The translations under genes and the position numbers were made by a program. Positions 36,413 to 46,242 of a stretch of DNA of 64,000 nt are shown one piece after another (within the stretch, counting starts at the first letter, position 1; every line of letters starts with the position of its first letter). The stretch covers positions 62,001 to 126,000 of the forward strand of contig JBEWZL010000084.1 in assembly GCA_045837725.1 (NCBI GenBank), given 5' to 3'. The notes below the pieces were generated by a model. The model searched no databases. It was not told the DNA's origin and saw only the letters and a program-made list of their open reading frames with translations. Origin of the DNA: Vermamoeba vermiformis (lineage: Eukaryota; Tubulinea; Echinamoebida).

Positions 36413-39400
36413 GTAAAGGAATTATAGACTTATTAGTGCATTATATGAAACGATTTATTCGTATTAATCTTCCGTTTAGCCCTGTTAGGTTGCTTTGCTT
36501 TGATCCAAGCGCAAGACGAACTTCGCATTGAAATCACTCTGACAGTGCCCAGCAACACTCCTATGGAGTCTTTCAGCGCCCAATTAGCTCAAGGAGGCGT
36601 CACTGGAAGCGCAGCAAAGTTCAGTTACTTAACTCTAGACATGTGCTCGACGGAGCTCTCGGGCAGTTCTCAAGCTCAGCTCACTTCACTCGGCATTCGT
36701 CGTGGATTGAATGTGTGCGCTAAGGGTGCTGTTCAAGTGCCTAATTTGAAGGTCTTGACCACCGCAGCTGACATTGCCTTGACATCCCAAAATGACGATG
36801 TCACCACAAACTTCGTGGTAAGTACTAAGTTATTAAACCGTCTTATTAACGAGTAGCCTAATAATACCGTTTACCTCCTCAGGACGCATTTGCTGGCACT
36901 TACGCAGTTAATTCTCAAACTCGCAAGATTGACGGAGACTGCGTGAAAGATAACACTAGTGTGTCGACTTCGTTCGAGTCAGGTGTTTGTCGTCACGGCA
37001 AATACAGCACTTTCAAGGCTTCAGGTAAAAATTGTTGACAAAAGTAGCTCAGCGACTCCGAATCTTATTTGACGAGTGACACCAGTCCGTGTGTCTTGGC
37101 CTTTTATGAAAATTGCGAAAGATTCTCGCGATCTTAAATTTCAGACTCGCAGTATTACAGTTACTAACTAATATTTTTACAGCCAACGCGGTTACAGTTG
37201 ATTTTGCTACCGGCTGCCCTGAGGATCCCGAAGCAGTTGATTTTGTGCCAACTTCCCCTGCTGTTTCAACCCTCGTCCCAGTGGCTCCTACTACTTGGGT
37301 CGTCACATCTGGCTCCCGCGCAGCAGCTATTGCGTACAACAACGATACTGATGGAAGTCTCATTGTCAACGCAACACTCTCAGCCAACTACCCGACCGAA
37401 TTCTGGCTCGCGCAGACCAACGCTTTGTTGTTCGTTCGTAACGACACTGGCTTCAAGTACCGATTCTCATTCGAGATGAGTTCTAGCGCGCCTGAGCTCG
37501 TCATTGCTGAGGTTCGCTTTGCAATGTTCGTGCAAAAGTTAACCAACATTCCTACGTGGGCTGGTTCGAACAATACCTTCGTCTACGATTACCAACCTGC
37601 CACTTCACCTGCCTTCTCTGATTGGAACAACACTTGGGTCAAGTTTGAAGGAGAAGTCTCTTCGCCGTACTTGGGACCCTCTATCCAAATCGGAGCTTAC
37701 ATCCGAACTGCAGCGTCTTTGGCTAAAACAGTCAACGTGCTTTTCCGCAATCTTCACATTGACACGATTGTGCCCGAGGGTCAGCCAAGTCAACTCGTGC
37801 AAGCAGGTTACAGCGAGCTCGTGAACGTTCGCAGACCTCCTTCGGACTTCGACCCCAACCCACGTGACGACTGTCCTCACCTTCAAGCAGGCCTGTTGTT
37901 GTGGCACAAGCCCGAGACTTGGGGCGGAGCAGTTCCTTCACCGAGCTCTGTCATCACGCTGCCTGAAAACTCGAAGGTTCTCATCACTTCATGCTCACTT
38001 GAAGACGCCGTCTATGAGAAGATTGTTGTTCCTTCTAGCAGTGAACTGATCTTCAGCGACGCACCAATCACTTTGAACGTAAAAGCCATCAAAGTTGATG
38101 GTCACTTGCGCCTTGGCTCGCCTACTTGCCGCTTGTTCTCTGACATTACGATCACTTTGTACGGCCAAAAGACCACTGACAACACTATTGGAGACTTAAT
38201 GGGAAGCAAGGGCATCGGCGTTGATGGGACCATTGATCTGCACGGCAAACAGTACCATCAAACTTGGACTCGTTTGGCGACTACTGCCTACCCTGGCGAC
38301 AATCACATTTGGATCCAAGAAGACGTCAACTGGCACGTGGGTCAACAAGTCGTTGTGGTTACTACCAGACTAAGAGACGAGGAGACTAAAGAGAACGAAG
38401 TTATGACCATCAAGGCGATCAATGGTCATCAGATCCAGTTCGAAGAAGTGTTCAAGTTCGTTCACTACGGAGGTCCTGAATATCAAGCTGAAGTTGGATT
38501 GCTCTCTCGTCGCATTGTCGTGCAAGGCGCTGATGACTCTGAAGCTGAGTCATTCGGTGGTCACATCATGGTGCGAGGTGAAGGTCGTTTCAGCGGTGTT
38601 CGTGGCTACAGATTGGGTCAAACAAATCAACTTGCACGCTACCCCTTCCACTTCCACTTGCTCCAATCATCGCCTCAGTCATTCATTCGTGACTGCACCA
38701 TTCACCGTTCGTTCTATCGCTGCGTGTCAATCCACGACACTCACGAAATTAACGTGCTGCGTAACGTCGCATTTGACGTGACTGGCCACTGCTACTACTT
38801 GGAGGAAGGAGTCGAAGAGAACAACACGATTGCCTTCAACTTGGCTGCTTATGTGCACGTGATTTATCAAGCTGCTATCACTGGTCAACCGATGGTCAAC
38901 GTTTACAACGAGACTGACTTCCTTCGATTGCCCGCTGACGTCGCTGCCTCTGGTTTTTACATCACCAATGGTTACAATCATATCTACGGTAATGCCGCTA
39001 GTGGAGGCTGGGCAGGCTTTGCTTTCCCTAACTTGCCCAAGCCCATCGGCTTCAATCAACAAGCGCCAGTTGTTCCGCAACACAGACCTGTCATCGAGTT
39101 TGACAGCAACACTGCGCACTCCTCGGGCTTTTCGAATACTGGCGAAGGCATTCCCTGCATCTACATGGGAGGCAAACTTTGGAATGACTACGACAACTAC
39201 GGTGGCTTGCTACGCTACGACACTGGCCGTCAAGAGCGCAATCCCCCAGCGTTCAACTCTTTCACCAACACGAAGACTTTCTCGTGTCAATTGGGTGTGA
39301 TGTTCTGGGGTAGCAAACTTGAAGTGACCAAGTACGAGTCGTATGATTGCGTCAAAGCTGGTCGTCTCTTCAACAGTTACTTGGACTCAGCTCTAGTCTC

Positions 39401-40566
39401 TGCTATCACTCCGAACACGAGATGGTTGCCCGCTCGCAGATCACAAGGCTTCGAGTTCTACGACACTGGTATCAAGGCCATTATTACAAACGTTGAGTAT
39501 AGGTAATAAGTTACTAGTTGTTTATTTCGAAAGCACAAGCGCTAAATCTCGCCTCAGAAATTTCTTGCCTTCAGCAACTGCAGGTCTGGATCCGAACTCC
39601 GACAACATTATTTTCACTGCTTTGACTCACAGTGACGTCTACAAGCCTCAAGGCATTTCAGCCGTGAAGAACATCAAGTACACGAATGTTCCTGTGAGCC
39701 AACGAGTTCGCAACTACTACAGAGATACAGGCTCATCGCGCTACTTCAACATTATTGACTGGGACGGCACGACTGCAGGCAGACCTAACCAAGCCATCAT
39801 TGGTTCTTATGTTGGCTGGTGGAACTTCGACAACACCTGCGTCTACAATGACAACTGGAAAGCTCATGTGTGCGATCGTGGCACTCGTGAAATTGCCAGC
39901 TTAGCAGTCAATGTGCCTGGCTTGATTGACTTTGACGGTCAATACAGCATGTACGGCACTGAAGCCACGGCAAATATGCCGGCTGGTACATCAACGCTGT
40001 TCTACTTGGCACAAGGAGTGTCACGCGTCAACAAGACGTGTCTCATCACAAGAAATCCTCAAATTACTGGTGTGACTCAAGTCGGCTGGCACATCTCGCT
40101 TGACCCTGGTGCTCCTCTTAAGATGCGCGTTGGCACGTTCCAAATCCCGTTCGGCCAATGGGTATTATTCGCTTCAAACTACCCTGCTGGCACAACTTTC
40201 AACGTCACTGTCAGCCGTCGCAACCTCAGCAACATGCAGATACTGAGCAAGGCCGCCAGTCTCGATGAAGTGATGGCAGGCAGTGGTGACAAGTACTACT
40301 TCAGTGCTCCTCACTTGTACATCAAGATGATTGATCGTGGTCGCACTGGTGCAACTACCGAGTTCTGGGAATACAACAACGTGCGATTGTACAACGTGTA
40401 CACGGACAACTTTTACAACATCGATGCTACGTGCACTGACAGCGGTACTGGGTTCTGCACCGTTGTAAGTGCTGTGCCTAGTGTTTAGAATGCGATTCAT
40501 ATGAATTATTAGTCTTCTTGCAATATTTTCTGCAAATTTTTTTTGCGGTTTGTTGTTCTATTGTAA
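35769..40566 (+). CDS. G8-domain surface protein, CEMIP/TMEM2-like
   Basis: If one gene, eight exons (three listed in the preceding entry, then 36489-36817, 36883-37024, 37183-39502, 39558-40464, 40513-40566) sum to 1386 residues. If translation starts at ATG 36400 the protein is about 1250. The central part is a G8 domain (LPENSKVLITSCSLEDAVYE, ELIFSDAPITLNVKAIKVDG, LGSPTCRLFSDITITLYG). A right-handed beta-helix region follows (GGHIMVRGEGRFSGVRGYRL, ARYPFHFHLLQ, HDTHEINVLRNVAFDVTGH), the order seen in CEMIP, TMEM2 and fibrocystin-like proteins. A signal peptide and a short hydrophobic C-terminus (CKFFLRFVVLL) suggest surface attachment. CEMIP and TMEM2 depolymerise hyaluronan; whether this protein cuts any glycan is unknown. 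Large exon 37183-39502 is GC-richer than its surroundings. Confidence 0.75.
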
Positions 40567-40589
40567 CGTTTGTAGTGACCAGGAGACCA

Positions 40590-42577
40590 ATGAACTCGAA
40601 TTTTTTTAAAGTGTAAGTTCTATCAAACAGTTAATAATAATAATAACCGCTTTGGAGATCCGAATCTAATTTTACCGTTGCAAAAAAATTTGAAATCAGC
40701 AATTTTTCATTTGCAATTTAGTTTCCGAAATATTTAACCCTATAAAATCATTCTAAAATATTCGCTTTTTAATTTATTTGCAAGTAATTTATCCACAAAT
40801 TTTAGTGAAGAGCACTGCGCAATATGCTCCAAAGCACCAAATGGCGACGCGAGTACCTTTATAAAATATCTCAACAAGCCAGCTTCCGTTCTTGAAGCAG
40901 TCGAAATGTTTGGCAAACTGGTAGAGCGTTATGCACCTCATGTGGGAGCAATTCTTAGCAAAAACGGAAGGCATGTGGCTTCGTGTTATGCAGCTTCACC
41001 TCACGTATTATTTACAAGCTTTCATTGCACATTTTACTTATGCCCTGGTGATTTCAACCGCGAATGTCTTCATTGCTTGGCAAAACAACCAAAGACGCAA
41101 AAGACTGATACGGACCACAATTCAATGATGGGTCTACTGCTAAGCTATTAGATGTGCTAGCAAATGAACTTGAAAGACCCATTATTGTGTTTACAACAAA
41201 GAATGTTATACGGAAAATCTTCAATGGACAGATCAGAATGGAGACAGACACTTGGTAAGTTAAATATGTGGGGCTTTATTTTGATTAAACAAATCCAAAT
41301 AAATGACAAAAACTAATGCTTCTATTTTAGGAAAAAATATGTCTTGGACTGTGTTGATGAAGTACACTAAGATACTCAAACATCTAACAACTTTTTGGTA
41401 GTTGATTTTTTTGCCCTTAGAAAGATCTAAGTCCTTGGGTGCACCTCTGATGATCAACATTAAAAGCAAGAAAAGAAATTGTGCAGTGCTCTCACAATCC
41501 GGTATTGTACAGACTCAAAAGTTCCATTTCCTTGTTAACCCTTGCAGGTACTTGCCACAACTGGGCTGAAATAGTTGCTCAGTGTATAACTTTTCAACTT
41601 GGGTACACAACAGATGATATCTTAAACCATTATTTTGGTTGTCCCTATGAATTGATTTTTTCTGATATTCGAAAAGATTCTTTTCCTACAAAATTACCAT
41701 GGATCATTACAACAGAAAATACAATCAGACATAGCAACATCACTATTTTTGAGGCAAACTATTTGAGTACATTCTTCAATTCATACAACGAAAGAATTGC
41801 ACGTCTTGCCACTATTGACCCTAAGACTGGAGAAAAGAATCACCAAGATGGCCCATTGGATTCAATGGATTGTAAACTTTTAGATGTTGATACTTGATGG
41901 ATGGATCTTCCAATGAATTTTAAGTATTTGATTCCAGCTTTAGAGCACCAACGCTCCAAGCGTAATATTCTGTTAATTGGCTATGCTGGATTGGCACAAG
42001 GGGCAGACATCCTTGGAAGCTATGCTGGTCAATTTAAAGATCAGGAAGCAACTATCCATACTGTGTCTTTGTTCATGTGCCCAAATCAAAAAACTGTGGG
42101 ATATGGAATAGCAGAACTCTCTTCTATTATTAACGTCCATAATCCTCTTCCAATAATTGGCTTTCATTCAGTATCAGCAGTGAAGGGAATGTCAGGGTCC
42201 CTTATTATAGATAGAGATACTGGAGAGTGGTTGGGAACCCGTGAGTGTCCTTATTTTTTCTTCTTATATACTGACCCACTACTTTAGATGCAGGAGTAGC
42301 AACTCCAAGGGAAGGGCTTAACAGGAATTATTTTATCACCGTATGGAATCCACAAATTATAGCAGAATATGCCTCATTTGTGGTCCCTGCAATGCTGGAA
42401 GATGCTCAAATTTCCCTCAAAGAGCTGAAAACATTGAAACAATACTTTGAAATAATCAACTCCTACCCATCCCCTGCTTTATCAGACTTGAATCTGAAAG
42501 CTCTTGAGAAGAGAATTGAGCATAAAATAACAGCCCTACAAAAGGCTAGACAACAAGAACTTAACTCTATGTTGTAA
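40590..42577 (+). pseudogene. Trypsin-like peptidase homologue, apparently broken
   Basis: A plausible start (MNSNFFKV, 40590) splices at 40613/40806 into EEHCAICSKAPN and on to HVASCYAASPHVLFTSFHCT, which looks like the His block of a trypsin-fold peptidase. That frame stops at 41151. The downstream part (41500-42577) carries SMDCKLLDVDT, an in-frame TGA at 41895-41897, then NILLIGYAG and the Ser block VSAVKGMSGSLIIDRDTGEW. One intron (about 42241-42288) separates WLGT from HAGVATPREGLNRNYFITV. The same intron position and phase and the same flanking motif occur in the gene at 42880-44272, which shows homology. The 41160-41500 part between the blocks is A/T-rich and fits no frame well. A poly(A) hexamer follows at 42657-42662. 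It could be a pseudogene or a heavily misread multi-exon gene. Confidence 0.5.
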
Positions 42578-42879
42578 ATCCAATTTTTCACAGCTTGGTC
42601 AAGCTGCTCCTGGATAATTCTGCTTTATAACCAAATATGTATATTTGTACTTATTCAATAAACAAAACAATTTCAAGCACATCTCTGTTTAACAGACCTG
42701 CACACCAGTGCCGAACTTGGAGGCTCTAATGAGCGAGAGTCAATGTAAGTGCAAGAACCATCATTTGAGGTGAAGAGTTGTGCAACACAAGATTTACAAC
42801 TCTGTGGACAAGCTGATTAGCAACTGTGGAAGACAGTTCATATCTTAACTGCATTAAGGTTTATTTTGACATCACATAA
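42578..42879. other. Convergent spacer with two poly(A) signals
   Basis: AATAAA on the plus strand at 42657-42662 fits the end of the upstream peptidase copy, and AATAAA on the minus strand at 42865-42860 lies just after the stop of the downstream copy. Nothing else was recognised. Confidence 0.45.
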
Positions 42880-44272
42880 TTAATTAAATTGCTTTAAAAT
42901 TACTGACTTTTTCTTATCAGTATTTTTTGTTGTGGTATGTTTTTGAATAGATGAATTATATTGGATTATTCTTCTTCTATTGGATGCTTGGGGAATTATG
43001 TCGTCAAGTTTGTACCCATGGACTTGCAGGTATGCGCTAATGCTCTTGCAATTTCTCCTCAAAAAGTCTTTCGCATGTTTGTGGAGGTCAGGAATGATCG
43101 TCTCAACGTAGTACTGAACGAATCTTGGGTGATGCACACTCACGAAATAGTTGTAATCTACTCCTGGTTCACCTTTGAAATATTGATGTACGCCTGCAAC
43201 ATCTGAAGGACATTAATGATTTGCAGATAAGTAGGTTTAACTTACGAATGCCAATCAATTCACAGGGATATTGCATCGAGACAATTGCGCAACCTTCCAT
43301 TCCTGCCACTGCACCACATGTATGAAGGCCAACTATCGGAGGGTTGCTGGATTCAAGACCGTCTTCGAACAGTTTGAATTTCACTGTTCCGGGCTTGAGG
43401 ACCTTTCTATCGCCTGGAAATACTTGTTGGTACTCCTCTTCCGTGTCTTCAAGCGATGGATATGCAAAGATGAACGCCTCGCTGTTGTGCAAGTCCCATG
43501 TTTTGGATGTTGGCAAGAAAAAAGTTTGTGTGGATTTAATCAGGTTATTTCGGAATATGAGAAACGCGAGATCATTCTGCTGATTGTCGTCGCTCAAAGT
43601 GAGGTTGTGGACATCGCGGTCTTTGTACATCCAATTCTTGAGGTGCTCGTAATTGTAGTAGAAGTCATAATCAAACTGTCCAATGATTAGAATGGCAATT
43701 ATAATTCGTATATTACCTTTATTCGCGTTGTGGAATTATTGGTGCCTACAGCAAATTTCAATTAGATCAACTTAAAGAAGAAGTTTCGTACCTAAAGATG
43801 TTGCTGTTGCATATTGACGGGGCCAATTCTGTGCATTCAGCAACGCTAGAGTGGAAGTTAAGCTCATCACACCGTAGCTAGGTGATAACCTCAGCATTGT
43901 CGTTCGCGGTTCGGCGCGGATTTGCAGAACACTCGGCGCCAAGCGCTGCAATTCATCTGGAGAGACAATGTTCAATAAAAATGGTGGTACTGTCCCTTCT
44001 GTAAATGGGACAGCGCTTTGATCCAAGCTATTTTTGAAGTCACTCGAATATCTGAAAAAATAAATAAATTAAATAAATTCTTAGTAATTAGCATAAATTG
44101 GGTACCTAAATATTAACATCTCGTGAAACTTGGGTTCAAATTCCCTCTCAAATTCCTTTGGATCGAGGGGAAGTTGTTTGTGTATCGGGTTTGTCGGCTT
44201 TCCCATTTTACAAAAGGGAATGTGGGGCTTGAGATCAACATAATTAAGGTCAATCGTTGGTATGTCGGCCAT
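42880..44272 (-). CDS. Trypsin-fold peptidase homologue, probably inactive
   Basis: At least five exons (44272-44106, 44051 to about 43791, a short one near 43740, about 43678-43245, about 43190-42880). The start MADIPTIDLNYVDLKPHIPF is unambiguous. Motifs of the second barrel are clear: NQQNDLAFLIFRNNLI (Asp block), NSEAFIFAYPSLEDTEEEY, then HTCGAVAGMEGCAIVS and CELIGIR. In the aligned Ser block of the neighbouring copy (GMSGS) the nucleophile position is Glu here (GMEGC), and no TAAHC-like His block can be found in the first half. It is therefore probably a pseudoprotease, unless the Cys in GMEGC serves. It has no signal peptide. It shares a divergent 97-bp spacer with the F-box-LRR-MLLE gene. 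Confidence 0.6.
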
Positions 44273-44369
44273 TAGTAGTGTGGTCGTTCGTTCTACAATT
44301 TTTTAAAAATACTCGAAAGAGAATAACAACAACAGTATCGGCCCGTACAACGTGCACGTCTTATTGAAT
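44273..44369. promoter_or_regulatory. Compact bidirectional promoter (97 bp)
   Basis: Only 97 bp separate the start codons of two divergent genes, the peptidase homologue and the F-box-LRR-MLLE gene. Both promoters and 5' leaders must lie here or overlap coding sequence. Confidence 0.4.
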
Positions 44370-45496
44370 ATGGAACACATCGCCGATACACATATATTAT
44401 CGTTACCAAAGGACGTTCAACGGCTGATCTTTGACCTGCTTCCTCTTCGAGTCTTAATAAGGTCAGTTTAATTTCAAATATTATTTAAATATTACAATAA
44501 TATTTTTAAACGATATATTATACATATACTATGCATATTTATGCTATTAGAAGCGCAAATAAAATTAAATGAAAATTTATTCTTATTTTTTTCAGTTCAC
44601 AACAAGTGTGCACGCAATGGAATAACGAACTGCTCTCATCGTTGAAGAAAATGACCATCAATGACTCAAGAATAAACGGAGAAGTGTTTGCAAAAATCGT
44701 TTCAAAACTGTCACCAGTGCATTTCAAACATGTGAAACTCGGAGCAGAAGCATTCATTTGGGACTTGTCACCACTGTTCAGAATCACTCACTTGGCATCA
44801 CTCGACATTCACAGCTCACCATCACTGTCGTCATCAGCATTCGTGCGTGCAGTGTCGTGTTTGACATCGTTGAAAAGCATTCGTGTCTCGCGCTCCCTGA
44901 TCACTCCTCGTCAAGCACTTCCTGCCATTGTCAAACACTTGCCTCAACTCATTGAACTCAAACTGTCGTACTTTGAAGATGACATTGACGCCGCTGACTT
45001 GCATCGCGTAACGAACTTGACAAATTTGGCAACTCTGTCGTTGGAATGCAAGCAACTTTCACTCGACGACAACTTTATGCTCGCAGTATGTTCGTCACTG
45101 ACAAAGCTCGAATCACTTCAACTCAACTACACGACTTGCTCGGAGTCACTTTCAGCGCTGTCTCGATTGAAGATGATGACCAGATTGATCATTCCTCAAG
45201 GCTACTTTGCAGCCACAACTCCGTCAGTTCTACCACCAGGACTGCAACACATTGAAGCAAAATTCTCCGATAAGAGTATACATGCGTTGGTATCGCATTG
45301 CAATCATTTAACGTACCTCGACATCGGTCCTTGTCCTCCACCAGCAAAACTCACGGATGCAGCCTTCATCGCTGTGATGAGCTTGCAAAATCTACAGTCA
45401 CTGAACCTTCAATTTGACGTTTCTGATGAATTATTGCGATCAAAACTGCAATGCCTTTCGACGGTCAAATATTTAGGATTGACTTATAATAACGCA
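44370..45496 (+). repeat. Inverted duplicated block, copy B (partner 30513-31623)
   Basis: This is the partner of copy A. Identity ends near the 3' end of exon 2; upstream flanks and downstream exons differ, so the duplicated unit covers roughly the F-box/LRR part and not the whole gene. Confidence 0.85.
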
Positions 45497-46122
45497 GTAA
45501 GTAGCCGATCGGATCGGATAAAATCTGATCAGCTAAAAAGTCCGCATTTATATCAAGATTTAACTTCTTTTTATGCTAGGTATGTGTAGAAGTCTTCGAT
45601 TTGAGGAAAAACATGCCCAATATAATACATATTGGCTACACAACGGATGCAGAACCGAATCATCAAGGCGACATCCAAACCATTGGCGAGACATTGTTTC
45701 CGATCATTAAAGAACGAATAGAGAATATTGGATATGGCACTATCGATCAACTAGCGAATAAAGTTACAGGAATGCTATTGGATCTGGATCTGGCCGAGCT
45801 AAATGAATTAGCTACCAACCATGACGCGTTGTTTGGTCGAGTTAATGAAGCGTTGGGAGTACTTGGATATGATACCCAACAGAATATTATTAACGTGAAT
45901 AACGAGGATGAAGAAATTCAAAATTTAAAAGTGATTATTTTGAACGCTACAAATCAGTACTTAGAGGAAGAAAATGAAGACGTGGAATTCGCAGAAAAAA
46001 TCACCGATATTATATTGCAAACGACGCACGTAGTAAGTCTGAGATCCACAGTTAAAGTTGACTCAAGTCTGCGAGCACTCATCAAAGACACCTTGCAGAC
46101 TAAAATTCGTCAAAAACAGTAA
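44370..46122 (+). CDS. F-box / LRR protein with C-terminal MLLE domains
   Basis: Three exons (44370-44461, 44596-45496, 45580-46122) sum to 511 residues. F-box: HILSLPKDVQRLIFDLLPLR, then QVCTQWNNELLSSLKKM. Leucine-rich repeats run to about residue 331. The third exon encodes a strong MLLE domain: TIGETLFPIIKERIE, QLANKVTGMLLDLDLAELNE, FGRVNEALGVL, which follow the PABC pattern of GERLFP and KITGMLLE. A weaker second copy follows (EFAEKITDIILQTTHV, LRALIKDTLQTKI). Exon 2 has exactly the same length (901 nt) as exon 2 of the inverted paralogue at 28983-31623, but the WD40-like exons of that gene are absent. The inferred role is an SCF substrate receptor that can contact PAM2-bearing proteins. 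Confidence 0.82.
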
Positions 46123-46242
46123 TAAACCTAAATGCCTTTGTATTTCAATATAAATTTCAATATTTTTCCGCGTGTCACGGTCAAGTCAAAATAATAAAGT
46201 GGCCTCGTTTAATCACCAAAACGCAAACAATCCAATAGCTAT

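Noticed and set aside
44539-44787. Minus-strand 82-codon frame also present at 31222-31470
   Set aside because: It is the antisense of the duplicated F-box-LRR exon and intron. The match reflects the inverted duplication, not a gene family.
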